From the NCBI RefSeq assembly GCF_040371085.1, contig NZ_JAMBMT010000001.1:2903973-2967972 (forward strand): a stretch of 64,000 nt of DNA, given 5' to 3'. Shown here one piece after another: positions 19,587-28,861 of the stretch. The notes beneath the pieces were generated by a model that saw only the letters and a program-made list of their open reading frames with translations, made no database searches and was not told the DNA's origin. The stretch is from Psychrobacter sp. AH5 (GTDB taxonomy: Bacteria; Pseudomonadota; Gammaproteobacteria; Pseudomonadales; Moraxellaceae). Position 1 is the stretch's first letter. Every line of letters begins with the position of its first letter. A program made the position numbers and the translations under genes.

Positions 19587-22004
19587 ATGAAAATTAGCGA
19601 ACAATGGTTACGTCAATGGGTGAACCCTACCAACACTAGTGAACAATTGGCCGAGCAGCTGACGATGGCAGGGCTTGAGATTGATGATCAATTTGCGGTC
19701 GCGCGTCCGTTTACTGGTGTGGTAGTTGGCGAGGTAGTCAGTGTTGAGCCGCATCCTGACGCCGATAAACTACGTGTCACGCAAGTCAATATTGGCAATG
19801 ATGAGCCGATACAAATTGTCTGCGGCGCGCCTAATGTCTGCGTCGGTATGAAAGCGCCTGTTGCGACCGTTGGTGCTGTATTGCCAAGCGAGGACGCTGG
19901 TGATAAAGGAGCCGGCTTTAAGATCAAAAAAAGCAAGCTACGCGGTATTGAGTCTAACGGTATGCTTTGCGGCGCATCCGAGATTGATCTAGTCGATAGT
20001 ATTGATGGTCTGCTTGAATTGCCAGAGGATGCGCCTATCGGTGTCGATATCCGTGAGTACTTGGGGCTGGATAATAAAATACTTGATATCTCTATCACGC
20101 CTAATCGCGGCGACTGCTTTAGTGTGCGCGGTATCGCGCGTGAAATAGCGGTGATTAATGAGCTTGCAGTGCAGGAGCCTAAGATTGATTTAGACTTTAT
20201 AACAGATAAGACTGTTAACACGCCTGACGTTAAGGTGACAGCAGTAGAGCAGTGCCCGCGTTATTTATTGCAAGCTATCAGTGCTATCGATCGTAGTATC
20301 GATACACCAAAATGGCTAGTGGATGCATTGATTCAATCAGGATTACGCAGTCATAATTTTTTGGTTGATGTCACTAACTATGTGCTGATGGAGCTCGGTC
20401 AGCCGCTACACGCTTTTGATGCCGATACGATCAAAGGGGATATTCAAGTTCGCTTAGCTAAGCCGCAAGAGAATATCACTTTACTCAACGATCAGACTTT
20501 AACTTTAGTTGGTGATGAGCTGGTTATTGCTGATGATGAAGGTGTCTTGGCTCTCGCTGGTATCATGGGCGGTAAACGCAGTAGTGTCACTGAAACCACG
20601 ACTAATATTGTGCTGGAGAGTGCTTTTTTTAGTCCGCTAGCTATCGCGGGTCGTGCGCGCCGCTTTGGTCTACATACTGATGCCTCACAGCGTTTTGAGC
20701 GCGGCGTTGATTTTGAATTACCCGCTCTTGCTTTAGCACGAGCGCGTAAGCTGATAACCGAAATTACCGGCGGTAAAGCAGGAGCAATCGTTGCTGTTGA
20801 AAACGCCCAACAGTTGCCAGCACGTGCGCCGATTGCTCTGCCGATAGCCAAAGTTGGCGAGGTGATAGGTATAGATATTGAGCCTGAGGTCATGACTCGT
20901 ATTTTAACTGATCTTGGCTTTCTTGTAGAGCAGCAAGATGAAGTACTCAGCTGTACGCCGCCGTCCTATCGCTTTGATATGAGCATAGCTGAGGATTTGA
21001 TTGAAGAGATTGCGCGTATTTACGGTTATGACAATATCCCAAGCACCTTGCCGCACCTACAAGTGAGCATGGATTATGATGATACTGCTGATTTGACGCA
21101 CGAGATGAAGCTAGCTTTAGTCGATATCGGCTATATGGAAGCGATTAGCTTTAGCTTTAGTGATGCTAAGTTAGAAGCTTTGCTTAATGATAAAGCATTG
21201 GGCGAAGTGCTAGCGCTTGCCAATCCAATATCGAGTGATCTGGCAGTGATGCGCCGTACTCTGCTATCAAGCTTATTGCCTTGTGTGCAGTACAATCTTA
21301 ATCGCCAGCAGTCGCGCGTGCGCTTTTTTGAGACCGGTTTAAGCTTTGTCGGTCATAGCATTAGCGAGCTGGTACAGACGCCTAGTATTGCGCTGGTGGC
21401 TGTTGGCAATATCTGGGATGAGCAAGCTTATCAAAACCGTGCTATGGACTTTTATGATCTCAAGCACGACGTTGAGCAATTGCTACCCGCCTTAATCGAA
21501 GGCGCGCGTATACGTTATGAGCGCAGTGAGCTTGACTTTTTGCATCCCGGTCAAAGCGCTAAGCTCTATATAGATGATCAGTATGCCGGCTGGCTTGGTC
21601 AGCTGCATCCTAATACTGCCAAGCAGCTAGATCTGCCGGCGACTTGGGTTGCTCAGCTATCATTAGCGCCGCTACTAGAGCTGGCTCGCGCTCAGCAGGC
21701 AATCACTACGCCAAGCAAATTCCCGCAAATACGCCGTGATATCGCCATTTTAGTTGACAGTGAGATTAGCCTACAAACCCTACAAGCCACTATTCGTAGC
21801 GCCGCAGGCGAGCTATTGACTGACTTGTGGCTGTTTGATGTTTATCAAGGCAATAACGTTCCTGAGGGTCAGCGCTCATTAGCCTTTGCTCTAGTCTGGC
21901 AAGATGCGCATCAAACCTTATCGGATGAAGTCGTTAAAGCTACTACCGATAGAGTAGTTAGCGCCTTAAATGAACAGCATAACGCTCAATTGCGCGATAG
22001 CTAA
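19587..22004 (+). CDS. pheT: Phenylalanyl-tRNA synthetase beta subunit
   Basis: The 805-residue protein matches the usual PheT length. N-terminal tRNA-binding (EMAP-like) domain, with VVGEVVSVEPHPDADKLRV and CGAPN; B3/B4 editing region with LDISITPNRGDC and SHNFLVDVTNYVL; B5 domain; class II-like core with EEIARIYGYDNIP; C-terminal anticodon-binding domain (FPQIRRDIAILVD, WLFDVYQG). Downstream of pheS and upstream of ihfA, the classic order. Confidence 0.97.
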   Translation: MKISEQWLRQWVNPTNTSEQLAEQLTMAGLEIDDQFAVARPFTGVVVGEVVSVEPHPDADKLRVTQVNIGNDEPIQIVCGAPNVCVGMKAPVATVGAVLPSEDAGDKGAGFKIKKSKLRGIESNGMLCGASEIDLVDSIDGLLELPEDAPIGVDIREYLGLDNKILDISITPNRGDCFSVRGIAREIAVINELAVQEPKIDLDFITDKTVNTPDVKVTAVEQCPRYLLQAISAIDRSIDTPKWLVDALIQSGLRSHNFLVDVTNYVLMELGQPLHAFDADTIKGDIQVRLAKPQENITLLNDQTLTLVGDELVIADDEGVLALAGIMGGKRSSVTETTTNIVLESAFFSPLAIAGRARRFGLHTDASQRFERGVDFELPALALARARKLITEITGGKAGAIVAVENAQQLPARAPIALPIAKVGEVIGIDIEPEVMTRILTDLGFLVEQQDEVLSCTPPSYRFDMSIAEDLIEEIARIYGYDNIPSTLPHLQVSMDYDDTADLTHEMKLALVDIGYMEAISFSFSDAKLEALLNDKALGEVLALANPISSDLAVMRRTLLSSLLPCVQYNLNRQQSRVRFFETGLSFVGHSISELVQTPSIALVAVGNIWDEQAYQNRAMDFYDLKHDVEQLLPALIEGARIRYERSELDFLHPGQSAKLYIDDQYAGWLGQLHPNTAKQLDLPATWVAQLSLAPLLELARAQQAITTPSKFPQIRRDIAILVDSEISLQTLQATIRSAAGELLTDLWLFDVYQGNNVPEGQRSLAFALVWQDAHQTLSDEVVKATTDRVVSALNEQHNAQLRDS

Positions 22005-22202
22005 AATAAATATGTTGGCTAACTGGTTATTATTAAAGAATTTTATGATAAGAAATCATTAATTTATTATAAATTCCTTTATAATATCAGGGGTTATAAA
22101 TCAATTTTTTCCTATGGCAGTGACTGTTGCTTAATTCAATATATAGAAAATAGATAGAATTGGCACTTAAGAAATTTTGCTAGAGAGAACAGGAGTTGTA
22201 CT

Positions 22203-22502
22203 GTGAGTACCCTAACAAAGTCTGATATGATCGAACATCTAATGAATCAGCTGAACCTAACTCGCCAAGAAGGACGCTGTTTGGTGGAGAATTTTTTTGA
22301 TGAGCTATCAGAAAGCTTAATTGACGGTAAAGAGGTCAAGCTCTCAGGTTTTGGCAATTTTGAGCTTAAAGATAAGAGCAGCCGTCCTGGCCGTAATCCC
22401 AAAACTGGGGAGCCAGTTGCAGTGACGGCAAGGCGGGTAGTTACTTTCAAAACCGGACAAAAATTCCGTCAAAAAGTGGATCAGCATTTATTTAATGAGT
22501 AA
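22203..22502 (+). CDS. ihfA: Integration host factor alpha subunit
   Basis: DNA-bending nucleoid protein that pairs with IhfB. The 99-residue protein has the HU/IHF layout: L-TK-x-DMIEHL start, [23 protein letters not shown], the DNA-contacting arm [11 protein letters not shown] with its Pro at the tip, and [10 protein letters not shown]. The start is GTG with AGGAG seven bases upstream. It follows pheT, as in many relatives, and has its own terminator. Confidence 0.95.
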   Translation: MSTLTKSDMIEHLMNQLNLTRQEGRCLVENFFDELSESLIDGKEVKLSGFGNFELKDKSSRPGRNPKTGEPVAVTARRVVTFKTGQKFRQKVDQHLFNE

Positions 22503-22584
22503 TGTTTTATAAATAACATATTTGTTAAGTAAATCTGCTATTAGTGGTAAAACAGCTGATAACAACTATTTAGCTATCAACTTC

Positions 22585-22644
22585 AAAATTCTATCAATCG
22601 TCAGTAATAATAAAATTACTACTAATGATTGGTAGAATTTTTTT
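22585..22644 (+). terminator. Rho-independent terminator of ihfA
   Basis: A 15-bp stem, AAAATTCTATCAATC paired with GATTGGTAGAATTTT (one G-U pair), encloses a second small stem AGTAAT/ATTACT, followed by a T-run. Confidence 0.75.
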
Positions 22645-22864
22645 GCTTTATATGAAGTATAAAGTTGTAGTCAACCATAAGATGGCTTTACTTCAATATA
22701 TAAAACCGCCTATCATGTTATATTGACTGTCTATCGGATTATAGTGCAGTCATTTAGCGGGTTTAAAAAAATTTAAGTTATAATTAGCCAAATTTAAAAA
22801 TCCAATAGTATTTATCTGATGGTTGTTAATACCTTTAGATAAATACTGTCGCGCTCTTAATTCC

Positions 22865-22901
22865 AACAAAGTATAGTGTTTTATTTCATCAACACTTTGT
22901 T
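22865..22901. promoter_or_regulatory. Dyad upstream of the BLUF gene set
   Basis: Inverted repeats AACAAAG (22865-22871) with CTTTGTT (22895-22901), and AGTGTT (22875-22880) with AACACT (22891-22896). It lies about 40 bases before the first gene and could be an operator. Function inferred from position only. Confidence 0.35.
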
Positions 22902-22940
22902 ATAGTAGTAATCATGTTTATATAAGCTTTGGATAAAACA

Positions 22941-23558
22941 ATGAAATATAGTGATGTTTTTAAAAAAAGCGATTTAGGTCGAAAAGAGGTTAAGTATCAT
23001 ACTCTAGGTATTCTGCCTCGCGAGGCTAGAACGTTACTTATAATGATTGATGGAAAAAGAACCTATCAAAACTACCTAGACACATTAGATAATGGCAAAA
23101 TGTTTGTAGAATTTGGCGGTGTTGCTCCTTTGTTTGAGCTGCTTTTGGAGCTTGGCTGTATAGAAATCATTGGTCAAGAGAGTAGTGAGTATGAATCTCA
23201 ACATACATCTCAGACTACAAAAGAGAGCATGGAGCTTAGATCTCAAACTGTCAAAGAGACAAGTGAAGCTGAATTTGACAAAACTTTTAATAGTGTACAG
23301 TCAGACATCAGTGCGATAGGTAATACAACAGTTTCCAAAACAGCCCAAGCTAGTTATGAGTCCACTAAATCAGATTTAGCTGCATATATCGAAAGTAATG
23401 CCCTACCCGAAGAAGCTTGGGGCTACTTACTGAGCCTAGAGCAATGCAATGATCCGGCACAATTATTATCATTAGTTCAACAAATCCAACAAACTTCTAA
23501 CAGTGCCCTAGTAGATGGTATGGCTGACTTTTCAAAAAAAATAACTATCTATCTTTAA
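22941..23558 (+). CDS. Unrecognised protein ahead of the BLUF pair
   Basis: 205 residues, family not recognised. Residues 1-78 form a compact-looking domain (TLGILPREARTLLIMIDGKR, then GGVAPLFELLLELGCIEI). The LxxxAxxLLxxIDGxRT pattern recalls small winged-helix-like domains found at the ends of bacterial signalling proteins. A Ser/Thr/Glu-rich linker (80-150) and a helical C-terminal region (155-205) follow. The ATG at 22941 is chosen over a TTG 12 bases upstream. It is followed at 65 bases by two BLUF genes on the same strand, so a light-signalling partner role is possible. Confidence 0.6.
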   Translation: MKYSDVFKKSDLGRKEVKYHTLGILPREARTLLIMIDGKRTYQNYLDTLDNGKMFVEFGGVAPLFELLLELGCIEIIGQESSEYESQHTSQTTKESMELRSQTVKETSEAEFDKTFNSVQSDISAIGNTTVSKTAQASYESTKSDLAAYIESNALPEEAWGYLLSLEQCNDPAQLLSLVQQIQQTSNSALVDGMADFSKKITIYL

Positions 23559-23622
23559 GAGCTTTTATTTAATCATCTGACTGTTAAGCATAGCCTTTTT
23601 TTCTAGTCAATTGGAGTATTTA

Positions 23623-24177
23623 ATGCAAGCCGCAGACCTATCAGCAATAAATGAACAAAAAATGCGTCATGGTGAGCATATCATTGTGCGTTTGACTTAT
23701 ATTAGTCGTTATAATAATGATAATGAGAACGGTGAGGTCACCCGTATTCTGAGTCAAGCACAAGAAAATAATGAGCGTAATGGTATCACTGGCGCTTTGG
23801 TATTTAATCACAATTACTTTTTGCAAAGTATTGAAGGTGCTAGACCCACTATTAATGCCTTACTGCGAAAGTTAGTCGAAGACAGACGTCACTTTGCACT
23901 ACAAATTGTTGAGTGCTGTGAAGTGGAAGCGCGCCGCTGGAACAAGTGGTCGATGAATTATTTAACGCCAACTGATAAAAATAGGCATCAAGCTCTTAAG
24001 TATTCAACGGGTACGGAGTTTAATCCATATTTGATGAGTACTAATCAGATCATGATGTTTATTGACTCACTGTCAGCTATGCAAGAACAAGAGCGAAAAA
24101 AACAGCAACAACAACAGGTTCAAACAAGAGAATTAGCTGTACCTACAAAAAAGAAATCTTGGTTTTCATTCAGTTAA
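23623..24177 (+). CDS. BLUF domain blue-light sensor protein (first)
   Basis: FAD-binding photoreceptor of the BLUF class, where blue light rearranges hydrogen bonds around the flavin. The 184-residue protein has the photocycle residues in canonical spacing: Tyr26 (LTYISR), Asn50, Gln68 (YFLQSIEG), Trp109 and Met111 (KWSMNY). AppA-type spacings (24, 18 and 41) are matched exactly. A short Gln-rich tail ends in KKKSWFSFS. No enzyme output domain, so it probably acts through protein contacts. GGAG lies 6 bases before this ATG, favouring it over an upstream TTG. Confidence 0.92.
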   Translation: MQAADLSAINEQKMRHGEHIIVRLTYISRYNNDNENGEVTRILSQAQENNERNGITGALVFNHNYFLQSIEGARPTINALLRKLVEDRRHFALQIVECCEVEARRWNKWSMNYLTPTDKNRHQALKYSTGTEFNPYLMSTNQIMMFIDSLSAMQEQERKKQQQQQVQTRELAVPTKKKSWFSFS

Positions 24178-24211
24178 TGGCAGACGTTCCTATTTATAGA
24201 AGAGATGAGAT

Positions 24212-24652
24212 ATGGCACAATCACTTTCAGATGCGCACATTTTAGTTAGTATGACCTATGCTAGCCGTGCAAACCCAGATGTCTCCGCTAAAGACTTTAA
24301 TGAGATTTTGCAGCAGGCTAATGAGAATAATGCGGCTAATGGCATTACAGGGATGCTAATTTTCAATAAAAATTACTTTTTGCAAACTATCGAAGGGCCA
24401 AGAGCACAGATTAACCGCTTGTTATACAGTTTGATAGCAGATACGCGTCATCATGATCTGCAAATCATTGAAACTCGCGAATTAAAGCATAGAGACTGGG
24501 CTAAGTGGTCGATGAACTATGCCTCGCCAACACCTGCCAATGCTGCTATTTATCTTAAGTATTCAACGACCCTTGATTTTAATCCATACCTGTTAAGTGC
24601 TGAAGCGGCAAATAACTTAATGCATGAGCTTAGTACCCAAAAGAGTAGCTAA
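24212..24652 (+). CDS. BLUF domain blue-light sensor protein (second)
   Basis: 146-residue short BLUF protein, like BlsA or PixD in layout. The expected Tyr16, Asn40, Gln58, Trp99 and Met101 are all present in the same spacings as in its neighbour. Shared stretches with the first BLUF protein include NGITG, NYFLQ-IEG and KWSMNY; they are clearly paralogues but well diverged. It starts 35 bases after the first BLUF gene behind AGAGATGAGAT and ends before a strong shared terminator. Confidence 0.92.
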   Translation: MAQSLSDAHILVSMTYASRANPDVSAKDFNEILQQANENNAANGITGMLIFNKNYFLQTIEGPRAQINRLLYSLIADTRHHDLQIIETRELKHRDWAKWSMNYASPTPANAAIYLKYSTTLDFNPYLLSAEAANNLMHELSTQKSS

Positions 24653-24711
24653 TTAAAACTACTATTAGAACTATTGAGTTGTTTTTAAGCGATAAAAATA
24701 TAGCAGGCATA

Positions 24712-24739
24712 AAAAAAGAGAGCATAGGCTCTCTTTTTT
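24712..24739. terminator. Bidirectional terminator after the BLUF pair
   Basis: A perfect 12-bp stem AAAAAAGAGAGC/GCTCTCTTTTTT with a 4-nt ATAG loop. It is symmetrical and serves both the BLUF set and the convergent lipoprotein gene. Confidence 0.9.
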
Positions 24740-24769
24740 ATCGTTAAGTATTTATTACTAGGTAATAAA

Positions 24770-25129
24770 TTACTGAGCTGGCTCTTCAACAACAACTACG
24801 TCGTCAGCAGCGTCAACAGCTGGAGTTTCGCTAGCTACGTCTACGCTAGTAGTAGTACCGTCGACAGGAACTTCAGCGTCCATCTCGTCAGTAGCAGTAG
24901 CAGCTTGTGCTTCAGCGATATCAGCTTCAGCAGCTTGTGCAGCAGCAGCAGCGTCAGCATCTACAACTTCGCCGTCAGCAGCAGCTTCATTTAGCTCTTC
25001 TTGCGCGTCTTGTACTTCTTCTTGCGCATCAGATAAATCTTCAGCAGCGTTTTCAGTGTTGCTATCACAAGCAGTTAGGCCGAAAGTTGCAGTCATGATA
25101 CCAGCTAGTGCAAGTAATTTGATGTTCAT
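24770..25129 (-). CDS. Small acidic Ala-rich lipoprotein
   Basis: 119 residues from the ATG at 25129, which has GGAG upstream; an upstream in-frame start would spoil the signal peptide. A lipobox LTAC ends the signal peptide at about residue 20, so it is likely lipidated by Lgt. The mature part is a short acidic coiled coil (EDLSDAQEEVQDAQEELNEA) followed by a low-complexity Ala/Asp/Val/Thr tail ending in VVVVEEPAQ. No family recognised; function unknown. Confidence 0.7.
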   Translation of the reverse strand: MNIKLLALAGIMTATFGLTACDSNTENAAEDLSDAQEEVQDAQEELNEAAADGEVVDADAAAAAQAAEADIAEAQAATATDEMDAEVPVDGTTTSVDVASETPAVDAADDVVVVEEPAQ

Positions 25130-25566
25130 AGGTTTTCTCCAAAAAATGAAAGGGTATGGTAGCAACAATAAAAGGCTGAACATTATAGATATTTTTAAAT
25201 ATCTTGATATTCAACCGTCAATGGTCACAGCTACTCAGCTTCCACGCATTCTATACTCTTTTTTTGATAATGAAAAGAGTTTATGTGATTAATTAGCAAT
25301 AAAAATGTAAATAATATTTACATACTATATATTATTAGGATTTTGTACATTTTAATGAAAATCAACTAGTTGTTTATACCCTCAAAAGTTTTGAAAGAAT
25401 AACAGTGAGCTATCAGCTATTTTGTAACTCATAATGATACGAAGTGAGTTTTACTAATATAATTAAAATGTGCTGAATTTTTACAATGAGGTAAATTGAG
25501 TCGTGCTAAGGTTTTTGGTATTAATAGATATAAAAACTAAATAGCTTCAGTTAGAGGATACAGCTT
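25130..25566. other. Intergenic region between the lipoprotein and the metallopeptidase genes
   Basis: About 440 AT-rich bases between divergent genes. A perfect 8-bp dyad ATGTAAAT/ATTTACAT (25305-25323, 3-nt centre) is the only clear structure and could be an operator. Open frames here are shadows. Confidence 0.4.
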
Positions 25567-26454
25567 ATGAAATGGCGAGGTAGAAGAGGCAGCACCAACG
25601 TACGTACTAGCAGCGGCGGTGGTAAAATGATCGGTGGCGGTATTGGTGGCATTATTATAGCGGGTATTTTGTGGCTAGTGTTTGGCGTCAATCCAATGAC
25701 GGCCTTACAAACGGGGCAAATGGTAACACAAGGCAGTAGTAGTAACTCTACCGAAGTCGCCACTAGCAGTGATCGCGATACTCAGTTTGTGCAAGTGGTA
25801 TTGGCAGATACCGAAGAGGTATGGGGACAGATCTTTAGCGAAGGAGGCGAAACATATAAGGAGCCAGAGCTTATACTTTTCAGTGGTCAAATTAACTCAG
25901 CTTGTGGTAGTGCTACTGCAGCAAGTGGTCCTTTTTATTGTCCAGGCGATCAGACTATTTACCTTGATACTAGTTTTTTTCGAGAAATGCGCCAAAATTT
26001 GGGAATAAGTGGCGATCAGCAAGGCTCAGGTGAGCAAGAGAACCAAGGTAAGGCAGGCGATTTTGCGCAAGCTTACGTTATCGCTCATGAGGTCGGTCAT
26101 CATGTGCAAACGCTATTAGGAATAAGCCAACAGGTCAATCAAGCTCGTCGTCAAGTCAGTCAAGCACAAGCTAACCAGTTATCGGTATTACAAGAGCTAC
26201 AAGCAGACTGCTTTGCTGGAGTATGGGCTAACCGTAATCAACAACGAGTTCAGTTTTTGGAGGCTGGAGATATTGATGAAGCTATCAATGCGGCCGGACA
26301 AATTGGCGATGATCGTCTCGCTCAAGCAAGTGGCCGTACAGTAACCCCAGATAGCTTTACCCATGGTACGAGTCAACAACGAATTAACTGGTTCACCCGC
26401 GGGTTAGAAAGCGGCAAGGTACAGGCTTGCGATACTTTTAGCGGGGCATTGTAG
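25567..26454 (+). CDS. ypfJ: Neutral zinc metallopeptidase, YpfJ family
   Basis: 295-residue protein with a Gly-rich N-terminus (RRGSTNVRTSSGGG), one membrane helix at about 25-42 and an exported catalytic domain. The zinc motif HEVGHHVQ (HExxH) lies in YVIAHEVGHH, the third-ligand region in ELQADCFAGVWAN; SACGSATAASGPFYCPGD is typical of this family. Substrate unknown. It stands alone, ending in a shared terminator. Confidence 0.92.
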   Translation: MKWRGRRGSTNVRTSSGGGKMIGGGIGGIIIAGILWLVFGVNPMTALQTGQMVTQGSSSNSTEVATSSDRDTQFVQVVLADTEEVWGQIFSEGGETYKEPELILFSGQINSACGSATAASGPFYCPGDQTIYLDTSFFREMRQNLGISGDQQGSGEQENQGKAGDFAQAYVIAHEVGHHVQTLLGISQQVNQARRQVSQAQANQLSVLQELQADCFAGVWANRNQQRVQFLEAGDIDEAINAAGQIGDDRLAQASGRTVTPDSFTHGTSQQRINWFTRGLESGKVQACDTFSGAL

Positions 26455-26568
26455 TTATAGTAGTAATAGAGTGGTTTTGTTAGATAGGCTAAAGGTTAGA
26501 TAGGCTAAAAGTGATAGATAGAGTGTTGATTTAGATAAACCCGATTTCAAATAAATATCAATCCATAA

Positions 26569-26598
26569 AAAAACCTACAATTTATATTGTAGGTTTTT
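26569..26598. terminator. Bidirectional terminator after ypfJ
   Basis: A perfect 13-bp stem AAAAACCTACAAT/ATTGTAGGTTTTT with a 4-nt loop, lying between convergent ypfJ and the glycine-zipper lipoprotein gene. Confidence 0.88.
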
Positions 26599-26620
26599 AT
26601 TAACTTATCATTAATAAGTG

Positions 26621-26866
26621 TTAGTCTTTAGTTTTGTCATAAATATAACCACCAGCGCCGCCTAGAGCAGCACCGCCTAATGCGCCGCGAGCTATGTCTT
26701 TACTATCGCCGCCGCTTCTAATCAAAGCACCAGCAACCGCGCCAGCAGTAGCGCCTTTAGCAGTGTTACTCATACCGCTATTGTAGCCACCCGTAGAGTT
26801 ACAACCAGTCATTATCAATGCTGAGCTTGTAATAGCAGTCATTGCAATAGTTTTAGCAAATTTCAT
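26621..26866 (-). CDS. Small glycine-zipper lipoprotein
   Basis: 81 residues from the ATG at 26866, with AGGTGA upstream; a longer upstream extension is rejected because it would hide the signal peptide. Lipobox MTGC at about residue 21. The mature part has glycine-zipper repeats (AKGATAGAVAGALI, ARGALGGAALGGAGGYI), as in OsmB/YMGG-type outer-membrane lipoproteins. Ends in YDKTKD. The precise role is unknown. Confidence 0.75.
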   Translation of the reverse strand: MKFAKTIAMTAITSSALIMTGCNSTGGYNSGMSNTAKGATAGAVAGALIRSGGDSKDIARGALGGAALGGAGGYIYDKTKD

Positions 26867-27149
26867 ATCGTCACCTATTAAATTGTAAAGTTGATCAGTG
26901 ATCTTTTCACTACCAATAAGAGCATCTGTAATAATCAACCGTACTGTTATTATTATTACAGCTAGCTATCAATAAAGAAAAAACCCACTTGCATTAATAG
27001 TCATAGTAACCGTATTGCAAAAACTCAGTCGTATTAAATAAGCTATCATTTGCAAATATTCTGTAAGCTATGTGTCCCAACTGTGTCCTTAGTCGCTATT
27101 TGGCTAAAGTTGCTGGTTTAAAGCTATAAAATAAGCTAACGGTTTTGTA

Positions 27150-27183
27150 GACAGAATCAATGGCTGACGACATTGATTCTGTC
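27150..27183. repeat. Perfect 13-bp dyad downstream of rho
   Basis: GACAGAATCAATG (27150-27162) and its reverse complement at 27171-27183, with an 8-nt centre GCTGACGA. No T-run follows on either strand, so it is not a classic terminator. Confidence 0.6.
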
Positions 27184-27206
27184 ATTATCTTAGATTAGCT
27201 CAAAGC

Positions 27207-27236
27207 AAAAAAAAGACCACTACTAAGTGATCTTTT
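27207..27236 (-). terminator. Rho-independent terminator of rho
   Basis: Minus-strand stem AAAAGATCACT/AGTGGTCTTTT (one G-U pair) with loop TAGT, followed by eight T. About 20 bases after the rho stop. Confidence 0.85.
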
Positions 27237-27257
27237 ATTCAATAACTACAGTTAAAG

Positions 27258-28526
27258 CTAATTCATAGATTTGCGTTTCATCTGCTCAAAGAACTCGTCG
27301 TTAGTTTTAGCTTCTTTTAGACGATCTAATAAGAACTCAGTCGCTTGCACACCGTCCATAGGTTGTAATAGCTTACGCAAAATCCAAACCTTACGAAGTT
27401 TGTCTTCATCGAGTAGACGCTCTTCACGGCGTGTGCCTGATTTTTTGATATTAATAGCAGGGAATACTCGCTTTTCGGCCAAGTCGCGCTCAAGGGTAAT
27501 CTCTTGGTTGCCGGTACCTTTGAACTCTTCAAAGATAACGCTATCCATTTTACTACCCGTATCGATCAAGGCACTAGCGATAATCGTCAAGCTACCCCCT
27601 TCTTCGACATTACGAGCGGCACCAAAGAAGCGTTTTGGACGCTCAAGCGCATTGGCATCAAGGCCACCGGTTAATACTTTGCCAGATGAAGGTATCACGG
27701 TGTTATAAGCGCGGGCAAGGCGAGTGATAGAGTCTAATAAAATAACCACATCTTGCTTATGCTCAACGAGACGCTTGGCTTTTTCGATAACCATCTCAGC
27801 CACTTGTACATGGCGCTGCGGCGGCTCATCGAAGGTTGAGGCAACCACTTCACCGCGTACCGTACGCTCCATCTCAGTGACTTCTTCTGGACGCTCATCA
27901 ATCAATAACACGATCAAATAACATTCAGGATTGTTACGAGTAATAGACTGGGCGATGGTCTGTAGTAGCATGGTTTTACCGGCTTTTGGCGGCGCTACAA
28001 TAATAGAGCGCTGACCTTTACCAATAGGCGCAATCAGATCGATAATACGACCCGTCAAATCCTCGGTAGTCCCGTTACCAATCTCAAGCTTAAGCTGCTC
28101 AGTAGGAAATAGCGGTGTTAAATTTTCAAAGATGAGCTTATGGCGCGAGCGATCTGGCGTATCAAAGTTAATCTCTCCTACTTTTAGTAGGGCAAAATAA
28201 CGCTCAGAATCTTTTGGCGGCCGAATAGTACCCGCGATACTGTCGCCCGTTTTTAGGCTAAAACGTCTAATCTGGCTAGGGCTGACATAGATGTCATCAG
28301 GACCTGCCAAGTAAGAGCCTTCAGAGGAGCGCAAAAAGCCAAAACCGTCTGGAAGCACTTCTAATACGCCATCACCGTAGATAGCTTCGCCGTTACGAGC
28401 ATGAGTTTTTAAGATAGCAAAGATAATGTCTTGTTTACGGCTACGCGCCATATTATCAAGCCCCATTTCTTTGGCGATAGCCAAAAGCTCAGCGATTGAT
28501 TTTTTCTTTAGTTCAGTCAAATTCAT
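27258..28526 (-). CDS. rho: Transcription termination factor Rho
   Basis: Hexameric RNA helicase that ends transcription. The 422-residue protein is the usual size: N-terminal helix bundle ([15 protein letters not shown]), RNA-binding OSB fold with DGFGFLRS and [10 protein letters not shown], Walker [12 protein letters not shown] at about 180, Walker [17 protein letters not shown], the Q-loop region [14 protein letters not shown] and the R-loop [15 protein letters not shown]. Its own promoter lies 330 bases upstream, and a terminator separates it from trxA, so it is transcribed alone. Confidence 0.98.
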   Translation of the reverse strand: MNLTELKKKSIAELLAIAKEMGLDNMARSRKQDIIFAILKTHARNGEAIYGDGVLEVLPDGFGFLRSSEGSYLAGPDDIYVSPSQIRRFSLKTGDSIAGTIRPPKDSERYFALLKVGEINFDTPDRSRHKLIFENLTPLFPTEQLKLEIGNGTTEDLTGRIIDLIAPIGKGQRSIIVAPPKAGKTMLLQTIAQSITRNNPECYLIVLLIDERPEEVTEMERTVRGEVVASTFDEPPQRHVQVAEMVIEKAKRLVEHKQDVVILLDSITRLARAYNTVIPSSGKVLTGGLDANALERPKRFFGAARNVEEGGSLTIIASALIDTGSKMDSVIFEEFKGTGNQEITLERDLAEKRVFPAINIKKSGTRREERLLDEDKLRKVWILRKLLQPMDGVQATEFLLDRLKEAKTNDEFFEQMKRKSMN

Positions 28527-28667
28527 AGGAAAGTCATTAGCAGGTTATCAGGCGAGAGAGGCCGTAAGCAGCACAACCTAAGACATTGATTAAAACAATA
28601 TAAGGATAGGATGTGTGCACAGAGTTGAGTTTATGTTGCCTTGATTTTTTATATCAGCTCAGCACTA

Positions 28668-28696
28668 ATTATAGCGATTTACAACAGCGTTGCTAA
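28668..28696 (-). promoter_or_regulatory. Possible second rho promoter
   Basis: Minus-strand -35 TTAGCA (28691-28696) and perfect -10 TATAAT (28668-28673), 17-base spacer. Weaker -35 than the upstream candidate; it would give a leader of about 135 nt. Confidence 0.4.
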
Positions 28697-28861
28697 GAAT
28701 GAGTATAAAGAAGGTGACATAAGAGTCTTGGTTAAGAGCTCAGTATCAGTAATTGTATTTGGTAATTGTGTTCAATAACGATAGTTGTTTTTTGCATTAA
28801 AAAACACGAGGAGACTAGCGACAAGACGCTTATAAAACAATTGTATTTATCTTGTGAGCAG

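Larger units (their letters stand above)
22503..22940. other. AT-rich intergenic region between ihfA and the BLUF gene set
   Basis: About 440 bases holding the ihfA terminator and a dyad at 22865-22901 (listed separately). Strongly AT-rich, so promoters cannot be picked with confidence; a TATAGT at 22901 is a weak -10 candidate for the downstream gene. Confidence 0.4.
26867..27257. other. Intergenic region between rho and the glycine-zipper gene
   Basis: About 390 bases. It holds the rho terminator, a 13-bp perfect dyad at 27150-27183 and, nearer the lipoprotein gene, AT-rich sequence presumably containing its promoter. Confidence 0.4.

Noticed and set aside
24907..25098. Gln/Leu-rich frame antisense to the Ala-rich lipoprotein
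   Set aside because: Its Gln runs are the complement of Ala-codon repeats in the lipoprotein gene.
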